Assembly: GCA_001970955.1 (NCBI GenBank)
Contig: MPUH01000056.1
Span: forward strand, 62,001-126,000
Length of the DNA stretch: 64,000 bases
From: Stentor coeruleus
Lineage: Eukaryota > Ciliophora > Heterotrichea > Heterotrichida > Stentoridae
Reading direction: 5' to 3'
Position numbers and translations under genes: made by a program. The notes under the pieces were generated by a model. It did not search any database. It was not told the origin of the DNA and saw only the letters and a list, made by a program, of their open reading frames with translations. Every line of letters begins with the position of its first letter. Position 1 is the first letter of the stretch. Below are positions 20,501-30,128 of the stretch, piece by piece.

Positions 20501-20929
20501 CTTGAAGAACGGGTGAATTTCCTCGACAAGCACTCCAAAATGGAAATCGAAGTTTTAAATTCCCAACTTCAGCACGTCGAAACCAAAGATACAAAATTCA
20601 CTCAGCTTGAAAAAGACTTATCAGAAAAAACAGATGAAATCCAAACCTTACGAAAAGAAAAAGACAAAATCCGTAATAGACTAAAAGAACTTGAAGAAAA
20701 AATCGACACGCAAACTAAAAATTTCTACACCCAACTTTCAATAAAAGATAAGGAAATCGAATCTTTAAGGAGTGTAGTAAGTAGATCATATACAGATTCT
20801 TTAGATAGAGTAAAAGTTGCAAGAGAATTAGATAAAGAGACTCAAGAACTTACAAGGCAGGTACGTAAAGGTGTTAGTGCAAGAAACCCAGGGTATTCAT
20901 ATTCCTCAGAAATCTCAAAACCGACTTAA
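17582..20929 (+). CDS. giant coiled-coil protein
   Basis: 1115 residues in one uninterrupted exon. After ~30 polar residues and a short non-coil segment (about 50-90, ITAFAHKFYEIAQSD), nearly everything to residue ~1085 is heptad-rich coiled coil with abundant K, E, Q and L. A break near residues 690-745 (NYLKIEVISKVKSKIQNIRN) is less charged. The tail ends in a short Ser/Tyr-rich segment. No motor, nucleotide-binding or other catalytic motif is present. Length and make-up resemble centrosomal, basal-body or cortical-fibre proteins, but no family can be named. The gene converges on the DMT transporter with only 29 bp between the stops. Confidence 0.88.
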   Translation: MEQSFDSKRRLDISDYSNKESIQDSPKTMTSRDYEEKLEQMKQLYDQRIETITAFAHKFYEIAQSDDVLLTMQGNSVSEKFANHRLRELFEEVMLKECEITINNLQSEVSSQKLLVSKLEQEKIRLQGYIKTAEDNTKTQEIENKRLEREIYEHKNRIASMRTEFEDALKRRDREISSKYDDLKSSFYKDEQGKKDKAQQEIENLRFMLEKERNRNKTLEDESKKLKKQINDSRVYEEASKLYEQTKEEKSILQDKYERLEDSYEKLQKQAQNFEKQLKSILSAEQKASNEALSTIQQKYKSRSKMFKRKILDQKQTIESLDQQLKSYKQGIEDHKKNIEKKVIGNQEDLKRVKDEWERKCNEVVIEYQRKEAELQTKQQIQLVSLQNQYQKLLEDRVQEIHREMAQSRAKNREVEIRNALEEKIKDYVSRLEYEELVKEKEKLLKTCEKFTSQTAVFEKEFEKVVKERALLEKVLENEREKAREIEENNEEKKKRVQMEEKVQILNNSLSQFRSLIVEKENEIDELSKKNKELRASLASVSIDLENEQSKNITMKRDLLGLKSELELTENNKRELENQIIVIQSQLEIESRRKKAQNTEKYEEETAKHIETKTRLIQVEGKLTQITRENEEYEKKIKEMKENIKTNEIETSKLKKKIIEYDSEINIERISSSELQKKVDKLLKGNYLKIEVISKVKSKIQNIRNSLRGFKSFIVELIQEVKKDNSSSIQDLLFRFLDSNNYMRKQLEIRYQTINDEINEEWIKKIQSVEENVSKHANMSTLQHQEKLQSQEKFIDALKSSLQAVKKEQKSSLDEIDKYKKRISELQEKLNVMEKDNKNLENSLKKNSDAFDTLQEEIKKEVVKMQSNHENALEKLKKELDKKHSTEMQEFLEKYKNKDTQGEVFLREKLKEIEHLKEEEVYQIKKKYQELLDNAYNESQTEREKSSRMKQRLSQIEEEITMLKQDHIKITSELEERVNFLDKHSKMEIEVLNSQLQHVETKDTKFTQLEKDLSEKTDEIQTLRKEKDKIRNRLKELEEKIDTQTKNFYTQLSIKDKEIESLRSVVSRSYTDSLDRVKVARELDKETQELTRQVRKGVSARNPGYSYSSEISKPT

Positions 20930-20958
20930 AATTAACTACAAATCTTATTCTAATAGGA

Positions 20959-22099
20959 TTAAGTGACTTTCATAGTAATCCTAGGGTTTTGAAGAAGTTC
21001 ATATTTTCCACTAACAGGCCGTGCGAATATGCTTTTGAACCATTGTTCTTTTTCTTTGATTTTCTGATTGAGTTTAGCATTTTTTTCTTTTTTCTTACTA
21101 TAAGAGGATAATATAAGCCCATAGAAAATTATCCCAAGGAGAATAACTGAAGTCGCTGTTATCCAAGGCTTGTCTTTATTTATAATAAAACTCAATACTA
21201 CAGTAAAAAGTGGTCTTGCGCTTGCATAAAGGGCAACTATAGATATTGATGATTTATGAGTAGCCCATGTGAGAATAGCATAAGTTATTCCATAGCCTAA
21301 CATTATAGTAAAACAACAAGCTAAAATATCCAAACAACCTTTAAGACTTGTTGTTAAATCATGAAAAGCAACTTGATTAAACCAATAAGGCTCTAAAATA
21401 TATGCGATTATCATGAATATTGAACCAACAATCAAACTCCATGCTGTAACTATTAATGATGAGAGTTTATATTCAACTAAGAGTTTTCTCCATATAATTA
21501 CTGCTGTAGCATTACTCAAAGAACTTATAAAAAGGAAACAAGTTGGTTTGTAAATAGTCCCAACTTCACTTGTTGAAGCTTTTAAGATAATCAAACCACC
21601 TGTTGCTAAAAGAGATGCACTAAGTCCTATTGTTTTAAGTTTCTTGAATTTCTCATAACCTAAAAGAAGGCCTAAAATTGTTGTGAATATAGGGTTTAAA
21701 AGCATCCAAGGTGAAGTAAAACGTGCATCAGATGTTTTAAGACCTAAACAAAAACTTAATTGAGCACAAAATACCCCGATGAACCCTGAAAGGAAACATA
21801 GGAATAAGTGTTTTTTGTTCCACTGGAGAAAAATATCATTTATGCGGCGGGTTGTGAATATGCAAAGGATCATGAAAACACTTGCCCCGATATCGGCTTG
21901 GACTTCAAAAAACACCTGATTTTAATGTTACGAAATCAACTCCAGCATATGCAAATGCTTTTTTCTTATAGTTTATCCATATACCTACGAGAAGCTAAGG
22001 AGATGTTACTTGCATCATGATAAAAGTGGGATGAGCTACAAGACGTCTTGAACGTAAGTAACCTTTTAATGAGGGTTTGGCAGCGTCGATAGGTTTCAT
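20959..22099 (-). CDS. DMT-superfamily (EamA) transporter with two mini-introns
   Basis: The start is the ATG complementary to 22097-22099. Two introns follow: 21995-22009 (15 nt, gtaacatctccttag) and 21916-21931 (16 nt, gtaacattaaaatcag). Splicing gives a single 369-residue frame; without it the main frame has no ATG. The protein has about ten hydrophobic helices in two repeats of five, each with the EamA pattern (SDARFTSPWMLLNP... and YASARPLFTVV), and a Lys-rich cytoplasmic tail. This family includes sugar-phosphate, nucleotide-sugar and metabolite exporters; the substrate cannot be read from the sequence. The gene is a useful example because it carries both intron lengths. Confidence 0.9.
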
Positions 22100-22927
22100 T
22101 GTTTTAGTTAATAATGAATTTTAAAAGAATTTATGATGGTTTATAAAAAATTAGAAGAAGAGTTTATGGGTTTGTATTTAGGATTTGTGTAGAGGTGTGG
22201 GCTTTTTAATTGGGGATTAGGTTTTTATTGGGGTTTTGGATTTATAAGATTGGTTTTTTGGATGCTTTTGGATTGTAATTTGTTTAGAAATTTATGTGTT
22301 TGGATGATGTAGAATATTTTGTATTGAGATTTTTATATTAAAAAAAGTTTTTTAAGTTAAAGTTCACACTATCAAAAGAACTTTCTCTATACAATCCCAG
22401 GTCCATGGACTTTTTTTTTGAAGGTAAAAAAGAAATTCAACTTAACCATCACAAAATATGTCTTAGTCTCTCATTTGCAAACAACAATCAAAATAGCATA
22501 CCCAAAGCTTGGAATTCTCCTGGTAAAAAAATAAACTCCTGAAGAATATATATGATCTCAGATTGATCTTAATAAAAAATCATAGAAATTATTGTTAATT
22601 GCAGGTTGTGTATTGGTAAACCTTTAAGCTTTTAACCTATTTCGATGCACCCAAGGACTCTTTACTATTTATTGATGAGCTTAGCAGATATAAAATCCTT
22701 ACAAAATTACATATAAAATTCAATGCACATCATCTCATGAAAAACCTTTTTCATCCATAATCAAAATTGCTAATCTAACAATCATCCTAAGTCTAAAATC
22801 CAAAAATCTCATGTCACAAAAAAAAACTCAATTCCTTCAATCCAAAAGAAATAAATAACCCTACATCTTTTTATAAAATATCCAAACAAATCATAATATT
22901 TAAAGCAAATAAGCTATTTCTAATTAA
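22100..22927. other. intergenic stretch
   Basis: 828 bp. G-rich to about 22310, C-rich from about 22440 to the end. Around 22350-22420 there is a 7-bp stem (AAAGTTC/GAACTTT), the palindrome GTCCATGGAC and a run of nine T; a small RNA is conceivable but unsupported. Confidence 0.5.
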
Positions 22928-23719
22928 CTAACCTGCAATACTAGTGCAAACTTCTCGGCAAATGGCAATAATAAGACCAATGCTAAAGTCTAAATAAACC
23001 ATAATAGCGCAAATCATGTAATCTTCTTTAGTAATTCCTTCTTTACCACCATCAGCCATACCTTTTACATTCAAGAAAATGTAAACTGCATATAAAATAG
23101 TGACAAAGAATATTATCCCAACCTTATACCAATTGATAACATTATCATCAGTATAATAGCTAAATACTGAGAATGCTACATCAAGGATTATAGACCCAAT
23201 AACTCCAGTCCAAATACCCCCAGAGGTAGTAATTCTATCATCATAAACCTGACAAAGAATACTATAAAATAAGTTGATTGCAAACATTACAATAGAAACC
23301 CCAAGTGCGGCTATCATGTTTTTAGCTGATGCTCCTAAATATCCTATGAGGAAAGTTAAAGAAAGAGTGAGATATGCTAAGACAAAAATCGCTACTGCTG
23401 GGCTTTTGATATTGACACTAATCATGTAGATTATCCCTGCACCTACAACAAAGTAAAGTACTAGAACAGTGAAGACTACCCAGATATCTTGTAAAATTGT
23501 TTGAATGCTATCGCTTAAAGATATCAGATAGACCAGAACTGTCACAACTAAGAATTGGATTGTCAATAAGTTATGGACTCTTCTAGCAAATATTACTTGA
23601 TTTAGCGTTGACTTCAATGAAGCTGTTGCTGCATCGATTTTTGGTTTCCCTGGAGTTTCTGAGTGTGGGTTCACTGAAGGGGCTTCTTTGTCCAAAAGAG
23701 GCTTTTGATGGTCCGACAT
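22928..23719 (-). CDS. TMBIM/Bax-inhibitor-1 family membrane protein
   Basis: 263 residues, single exon. After a polar N-terminus (~45 residues, Pro-rich) there are seven hydrophobic helices. The motif GYLGASAKN and the last helices with KEDYMICAIMVYLDFSIGLI fit the family, including the Asp in the conserved (D)DY..YLD pattern that forms the pH-sensitive Asp pair in BI-1. Closest to the Lifeguard/TMBIM branch, which mediates Ca2+ leak from the ER or Golgi and protects against cell death. The start ATG is preceded by a C-rich (minus strand) leader, as for other genes here. Confidence 0.9.
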   Translation of the reverse strand: MSDHQKPLLDKEAPSVNPHSETPGKPKIDAATASLKSTLNQVIFARRVHNLLTIQFLVVTVLVYLISLSDSIQTILQDIWVVFTVLVLYFVVGAGIIYMISVNIKSPAVAIFVLAYLTLSLTFLIGYLGASAKNMIAALGVSIVMFAINLFYSILCQVYDDRITTSGGIWTGVIGSIILDVAFSVFSYYTDDNVINWYKVGIIFFVTILYAVYIFLNVKGMADGGKEGITKEDYMICAIMVYLDFSIGLIIAICREVCTSIAG

Positions 23720-25148
23720 TTATTAAGGGATTTATGGGCTTTAAATAGATCTTTGGTATTATATTGAAAAAAAATTCTTTGGGTAGAGAAAGAGATTTTT
23801 TTAGATTATTTAATTATAAAGAAAAAATAAATTGGGAGGATTATAAAAAACTTGTAATGTGGCGAAGAAAATTTTGGAAAATACAGAAAAAAAGTGCTTG
23901 ACGATAAAGGTAGAAAATGAGAATGGATTTGAAGAGATGAGTTTTATAAGGAATAAAATTGAATAGAGGTTTTAAAAGTCTATGAATTGAAAGTTTGATA
24001 ATGATGATTCTTTAAGCTGTTGGAGATTTTATTCATGGAGTTGGAATGGGTTTATTATTTTATAAGTAAAAATGTAAGTGTTTTATTTTATGCAATTAAA
24101 AGGATTTGTTTAAAAAAATCAAACCAATCTCTGAAGCCGGCTCTCTATAAAGTTTTTTTTTGATATGCCAAAAGTTTTAATCTATAATTTCACATTTAGC
24201 CATTGTGGCTTTAAACAAATCATATAAAAAATATGCATTAAACCCCTAATTTCAATGCCATATCATTATTTATGTCAACTATAATCAAATATATCAAATA
24301 TAAACAGCTTTTCTGTGATTAATGAATACTCTATATATAAACAAGGGAAAATTACTCCAATAATTCTAATAAGCATTATGTTTTGTTTTCTAGGAAAAAA
24401 AAAGTAAAGTTAACAAGTATATTAAGCGCGTCACTTATAATCTTCATCACAAAAGCACAGCTTTGATGTAAATGTGTATGAATTTTTTTATTAGCATCTG
24501 TATTTAAATAGTTTCTATTCTCATTTTGGTTAGTTTCAATATTATCTTTTTAACTTATGAATGACTAATATAGAATATTCAATTTCAGCTAATAAATAGA
24601 AGCTAAGGCAAAATTTCTTATAGACTTAAATGTTTGTATTGAGTTTAGTAAATTTTTTTAAAGTTGATAAACGAATTTTATGGGAGTATAATAAATAATC
24701 ATTAAGGTGAAATAGTCAAAATATCATATTTGCAAGGATATTTATATACTTTTAATTTTTATAAGAAGTTTATGTTTTTTGCTAAGGAATAATATAAAAT
24801 ATTAGAATTATTCTGACTATTCTATTCTAGGTTTCCTAAAATTTCTGAGTATTTTTAGGAATAAAACAGTTACTTTTAAGTCTAGAATTTTTATTTTAAA
24901 TACACACTAGGATGCAAAGGGTGTAATTATATTATGCTTGATAGATGCTTATAAATAGAAAATATATATCGATTTTAAGAATACATATTTTGAATTTAGT
25001 ACTTATGAATTTAGAATAATTTTACAAAAGACACTCNAATATATATCGATTTTAAGAATACATATTTTGAATTTAGTACTTATGAATTTAGAATAATTTT
25101 AGTGCTAGTTTTAATATCAGTTTTGCTTTATATTATCAATTTAGACAT
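23720..25148. other. long intergenic stretch with a scaffold join
   Basis: 1.4 kb. G-rich to about 24110; C-rich about 24120-24310. Within it, 24125-24165 holds an inverted repeat around GCCGGC followed by nine T. From 24400 onward composition is mixed and AT-rich with no supportable ORF. A single N lies at 25037. Confidence 0.5.
24961..25101. repeat. artefactual direct repeat at a scaffold join
   Basis: 64 bp at 24961-25024 is repeated exactly at 25038-25101 around the single N at 25037. Same pattern as the two joins in the RING gene: an unmerged contig overlap rather than a biological repeat. It falls in non-coding DNA. Confidence 0.85.
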
Positions 25149-25535
25149 CTAATTGAAAAAAAATATTTTCTTAGTTTTGTTATGTCTTTCAACAACAGGG
25201 AATTTTATTATTTCCTGAATCATCGTAAAAGGTATAGTCTGAATATATCTTTCTTGGACTTTATTACAATTTTCTTTATTCCACTGGAAAATAAGCTTTG
25301 GACTAGGTGAATTAAGCTGTGATGCATCCATAATTCTATCATGGTTCCCTTCATTATCATAAATATCACGGAAAATTTGGTTTTCATATATTTTTGGTGC
25401 TTTGAAAATATTCTTCCCGTCTAAAATAACTAATTTATTATTTTCAGAAACTTTTCTTGTATGGCTTGTTTTTACAAACTTCCTTTTGCTATTATTTCTA
25501 GTATGTTGTGACTTTGATCTTTCATGGTTAATCAT
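25149..25535 (-). CDS. small basic hypothetical protein
   Basis: 128 codons, single exon. The first ~45 residues are very basic and rich in Ser, His, Lys and Arg (SKSQHTRNNSKRKFVKTSHT); the rest is mixed with no recognised motif. Possibly a cytoskeleton- or nucleic-acid-associated protein judging only by charge. No intron was needed. It resembles in style the small basic protein at 45452 but I see no clear homology. Confidence 0.6.
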   Translation of the reverse strand: MINHERSKSQHTRNNSKRKFVKTSHTRKVSENNKLVILDGKNIFKAPKIYENQIFRDIYDNEGNHDRIMDASQLNSPSPKLIFQWNKENCNKVQERYIQTIPFTMIQEIIKFPVVERHNKTKKIFFFN

Positions 25536-26379
25536 TGTATTAAAATTTATAATTTAAATAGCCATGATTATTCTAATGAGCATATCTTATCAAACTTTTA
25601 TAAAACTAATCTATGTTTAATTATTTTTTCTAAAAAGTTTGCAAATTATAATATGATTTTTTCAGTCTGAATAATAGTTAAAATATTTACCGAAAATATT
25701 ACTTTGAAGATAAAAACTGCTATGCTTTATGTTGATTGGAAGTTATGAAGGCTAAAAAAAATAATCAGTTAATATAAAGGAATAAAATTGTAATTGCTTC
25801 TGAATATTATTATAAGTATATTTATCACTATATAATTATAATAGTATAATATAAACCATAAAAAAAGTATATAAATATCTAATACTCAATCCCAGTTAAA
25901 TAAAATACTTTTCTCTTTGATTAGGGTAAAAAAAGTGTATATTTTTTAATACTTTTCCTTTACAAGATATAGGCATATACTAAAATATACAAAGACCAGG
26001 TTTTAGATTTATTTGAATAAACTTTTTATAAGGCAAATATCAAAGTTATTCCCTATAATAAAATCTAAAAGTAGTAATCTTAGGAAAGGTGTAAAAATTA
26101 TATAAACTTATAAAGAAAATGATGATAAAAACTATAAGTTATGGTATGAAAATCAAATAAAGCCTTTAATCAATGATAAAACCTTATTTTTTTATTTGAA
26201 AAAACGTTTTTTATAGTTAAACTCAAAGTTTTGTATAAAAAATTCTGTATTTTTTATATATGTTTATATACTGATAAACATCTAACTTAGAGTTTTTTTC
26301 AATGATTTTAATATACAGATTAATAACAGACTTGAATCCTTGAAAAACATATAAAAACAAAATAAATCAATTGTAAATA
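25536..26379. other. intergenic stretch
   Basis: 844 bp of very AT-rich DNA upstream of two divergent genes. No ORF, RNA gene or repeat seen; the skew pattern is weaker here than elsewhere. Confidence 0.5.
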
Positions 26380-26748
26380 ATGGGGTGTTGCATCGTTACC
26401 GGCGAAGAAAGCGATTTTTTTATGTGTGAACTAAGGAAAAGTGTTGAAGATGTAGAGCATTTAGGGAGGGCTGTTGAAGCTGATTTCTTTTCCCTAAACA
26501 GTAGCTCTTCAATAATCATGTTTGAAGGGGGCAGAGATCTTCAAGAAAACTGCATGTCCAAAGATAAATCCATAAAACGACATGAAAGCACTGAGAAAAC
26601 TTGGGAAGAGTAATAAACATATGTAATTAATCTAAATTAATCATGCAGGGAAGTTGTTCATCAATATAAACCTAACTTAGATGATATCCTAGCTACAGAA
26701 AACAATAATCGGCGAAATACCAGAAAATTTCCAATACAAAAATCATGA
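26380..26748 (+). CDS. small dually acylated protein, candidate 39-nt intron
   Basis: The first exon begins MGCCIVTGEESDFF: Gly2 with Cys3 and Cys4 is a classic myristoylation/palmitoylation start, so the protein probably sits on a membrane. The first frame meets TAA after 77 codons, but 38 bp further a clearly coding-like segment continues (VVHQYKPNLDDILATENNNR..., ending TGA at 26746-26748). Removing 26610-26648, which begins gtaata and ends atgcag, joins the two in frame for 109 residues. That would be a 39-nt intron, far longer than the usual 15-16 nt. The alternative is a 77-residue protein ending at 26613. The rest has no known domain. Confidence 0.65.
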
Positions 26749-27016
26749 AAAATACTGTTAGTATACATCAAAAAAATCTTTTATATATATAAAATACCCT
26801 TAAATATATACAAAAAAAAACCTTTCCCTAAAAAAGTTAAAATATTTACATCCATAATGATAATTTTAAAGTTACTATCATTTTCAACACCTAAAAACTG
26901 GGAAATATTTTAAATCCAATTAAATTTCTAAGTAAATATTAAAACTAACCTATTTATCTTTATGCTTATGATGTAATTAAAGATTAAATTTTTTATACTC
27001 TAGTGTATCTATATAA

Positions 27017-29962
27017 ATGTCTAGACAAAGGCGGGAAGAGCAATTACAAAAGTATAATGAATACTTGCAAAACATATTCGAAGCACTTAAAACAAAAACT
27101 ATAAAACCAGAACTTTTAGCTGAAGCCTGGGTTAAAGCTTATCAGAATGATTCACAGGATGCGATGATTTTTATGATATCTTTCATCCTTACAAGCTGTG
27201 GAAGTCTTGTTCCTCCAAGTGAAAGCCAGACTTTATTGCAAAATAAAGAGAAATTCTTCAAAACTATTCTGGCTAATTCTAAAGATATTGAGGATTTCCC
27301 TTTACAAAGCATGATAAGATATAACAAAATCAAGAATTTCGAGGTTTTCTTTAGTAAAATAGTTGAGTATTGTGAAGAAAACTTAAATATTATACAAGAA
27401 ATTATCGAATGGCTTTATGATTTTTCTATACTTACCTTAAGAAATTACAGATTATTTTCTACGATTGCCCTTATTTCAATACTTAGTTCACTTATATCAT
27501 TAGAATCGACTATAAAAAGAAAAACTGAAAACATTTCAAATATTCAAGCAAGGTCACAAAGTAATATAAAATTACAGCAGTTGTCTCAAGAATCTCAATT
27601 TTTAGTTACAAATTTGAAAACTGTTGGGAAAATTGTTGAAGAGTTATTTAATAATTTTTTACTTTTCAGGTATAGAGATGTTATGTATGAAGTTAAACTG
27701 GCTTGTGTTAATGGTATGGAAAAGTTTTTAAATACAGAGTATTGTGAAAAAATTGTTAGTGTACTTCAAGATATGACTTATGATAAGAAGAGTGAAATCC
27801 GCTTCAGGGTGTTGAGGACAATTAAAAAAAGTGAATATTTAATAGAAATTCTCAGACAAAGAGTCTTAGAAATGTGTTATGATATCGACGATAAATGTTG
27901 TGCTATAGCAATACAAATTTGCATATCTCTTAAAAACATATTAAGCAAAAATGACATAAATAGCATATGTAGTTTAGCTTGGACTGAAAATGAAGATATA
28001 AGAGATGCTGCTTTTGGATTTATACTAGAAACTCAATTTGAAGGAAAACTCCCAACAGGGACAAGTGAAAGTATAGGTTTAGGTCTTGAACAAGGAAATC
28101 TCTTAAGTATCGAAAAAGCTTTACTATCTTTAGTATCATATTTTAAGTTAAATGCTGAAATAATTGACCACAGTTATATTTTCGTCAAAGGACTTTGGAC
28201 TAAAACAAGTGCAATAAGATCAGTTGATGTAATATGCGACCTTTTACTAAGAGGTACAATAAAATCATCATCAGTCATGCTCCCTGAATCTGATGCGATA
28301 ATCCTTGCCTCATTTCTCACTTCAATATGTTGTTTTTTAAATACCGAACAAAAAGATAAATCTAAAATAATAAAAGTTTCAACAACAATAATGACCAAAC
28401 TTTCTCAAATCTTTGTTGCTTATAAAAAAGATTCAAAAATCCTTAAAGAATTAATCAATATACCTTATAATATTGATCTTAATTGTCTTGCATCACGTGA
28501 CCTTCAAAACCCATTTATAGCTTTGTTGGATATATTAAAAACAATTTTTATCCAAAGTCCTGTTTCTGATATAGTTAACATAGCAGGTAAGGTTCTTAAT
28601 AAATTTGCAGAAGAATTACACCCAATGAAAAAAGAAGCTAAAGCTGAACTTGTTAAGATTATTGATGATATAACTAAATCAGTACCTGAAAATTATATAC
28701 TTCAAATCAGTTGTTTGATAAAACTTAAAGACTTAACTTCAGATCTTGATGATGATTTTATAACAAAAATACTTAAAAAATTGCCTAAAAACCCAGAACC
28801 TGTACTTGATTACCTTTTTTATAATCATATGTGGAGTTTTAAAAAATATATCAATAATATTATAGAAGATAATGTGTATATACGGATTAGGGATCAAACT
28901 TTGATGTGTTTTTGTAATGTTGTCAATGATAAAAAGTATGAAAAAAATCAAGTTCTTGCATATAAGAATTTATGTGAGACACTATTTCTTTTATCAAGTG
29001 ATAAAGCTATGAAATCAGAAAAAGGATATTATCAAATACCTCAAGATGTTTGGGAATCACTTGAAAATTTTATTGTGTTTTCATATTTACCTAATGATCA
29101 AAATGAAAATTCTGATGTTGCTGATGATATTTGTATATATGGAAGCAGGGTTATTATTAGTTGTCAAGATCTTATAACTTCACAATTATCATCTAGTTTC
29201 TTAGCTTTTTATGGAAGAAGTAATCTAAAGACAATTTCAGTTGTAATAAAACAGTTTTTAAGCCAGTTGAAGAAAAAAGAAGATAATCATGAATGGACTT
29301 TTAAAAGTGACAAACTGTTTTTTTCAATATATTTTCAAGCTTTATTAAAAGTTCTGTGTAAAGGGTCGGTTGAAAATGTTAAGGATATGAAAGAGCTTTG
29401 TAAGAAACTTGTTGGGTTTTTGCCTAATGAATGTAAAAGTAAAAAGTCAGAAAAGTTTATGAATTTTATACAGGAAATAGTGGATTTTTCATTTGTGGAC
29501 CCTGCAAATTTTGCTTTAATAGAAACGATTGTTATGTTTGTTAATAAAAATGTTATGAGTGCTGAGAAGATAAGAGAAGTATATGACCATGTTAAGTATT
29601 ATACTGAGAATTTTGTTAAAAAAGATCTTCTTAATCAAGTTTTGGCTTATTTAAGAAAACTTATTGGGGATGATTCTGATAATGAAAATAATGAGAGGAA
29701 ATCTAATGAAAAATCTGATAGGAGTAGTCCAGAATCTGAAATAAAAGAGGATAAAACTCCAACATCTAGTTTCAAAAAACCAAAAATCTATAAAGTTACT
29801 CCTAGCGGTGTTAGAGCTCGGATACCTAGGAAATCAAAAGAACAATCCCTATCTAGTTTAAAAAAGAATCTTAAAAGAAGGTCTTCAGAATTTGATAGTA
29901 ACAACGTTGAAACATCAGAAGGAAGGCAAAAAAAAGATGTGCAAAAGAAAAAACTCAAGTGA
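27017..29962 (+). CDS. SCC3: Scc3/STAG-like cohesin subunit
   Basis: 981 residues, single exon. Residues ~138-160 (LRNYRLFSTIALISILSSLI) and the block at ~212-296 (FNNFLLFRYRDVMYEVKLAC, then MTYDKKSEIRFRVL) match the STAG N-terminal region and the stromalin conserved domain, whose hallmark is RYRD..E(I/V)R..C. The remainder is alpha-helical and HEAT-like, as in STAG, and the last ~90 residues are charged and disordered with a basic segment (KVTPSGVRARIPRKSKEQ). Scc3/STAG binds the Scc1 kleisin and loads cohesin on DNA. It is shorter than human STAG (about 1,250 residues). Remote homology read by eye, but several blocks agree in order. Confidence 0.82.
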   Translation: MSRQRREEQLQKYNEYLQNIFEALKTKTIKPELLAEAWVKAYQNDSQDAMIFMISFILTSCGSLVPPSESQTLLQNKEKFFKTILANSKDIEDFPLQSMIRYNKIKNFEVFFSKIVEYCEENLNIIQEIIEWLYDFSILTLRNYRLFSTIALISILSSLISLESTIKRKTENISNIQARSQSNIKLQQLSQESQFLVTNLKTVGKIVEELFNNFLLFRYRDVMYEVKLACVNGMEKFLNTEYCEKIVSVLQDMTYDKKSEIRFRVLRTIKKSEYLIEILRQRVLEMCYDIDDKCCAIAIQICISLKNILSKNDINSICSLAWTENEDIRDAAFGFILETQFEGKLPTGTSESIGLGLEQGNLLSIEKALLSLVSYFKLNAEIIDHSYIFVKGLWTKTSAIRSVDVICDLLLRGTIKSSSVMLPESDAIILASFLTSICCFLNTEQKDKSKIIKVSTTIMTKLSQIFVAYKKDSKILKELINIPYNIDLNCLASRDLQNPFIALLDILKTIFIQSPVSDIVNIAGKVLNKFAEELHPMKKEAKAELVKIIDDITKSVPENYILQISCLIKLKDLTSDLDDDFITKILKKLPKNPEPVLDYLFYNHMWSFKKYINNIIEDNVYIRIRDQTLMCFCNVVNDKKYEKNQVLAYKNLCETLFLLSSDKAMKSEKGYYQIPQDVWESLENFIVFSYLPNDQNENSDVADDICIYGSRVIISCQDLITSQLSSSFLAFYGRSNLKTISVVIKQFLSQLKKKEDNHEWTFKSDKLFFSIYFQALLKVLCKGSVENVKDMKELCKKLVGFLPNECKSKKSEKFMNFIQEIVDFSFVDPANFALIETIVMFVNKNVMSAEKIREVYDHVKYYTENFVKKDLLNQVLAYLRKLIGDDSDNENNERKSNEKSDRSSPESEIKEDKTPTSSFKKPKIYKVTPSGVRARIPRKSKEQSLSSLKKNLKRRSSEFDSNNVETSEGRQKKDVQKKKLK

Positions 29963-30128
29963 TTTCTAATGTAATTTTTGTTAGTAACTTCTAATTATTC
30001 AACATAAAATTAAGTAGGGTGCATTGATTTCTTTATTGTGTATACCGTATTTGATAACAAAAATTCTTTTTATCCATATCTTTTTAATTCAATTCTTAGC
30101 CTAATTCTTAATACTTTATCTAATAATT

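Noticed and set aside
24125-24165. Inverted repeat around GCCGGC followed by T9 as a terminator or small RNA
   Set aside because: Stem too short and no promoter or known RNA family visible; noted only in the spacer entry.
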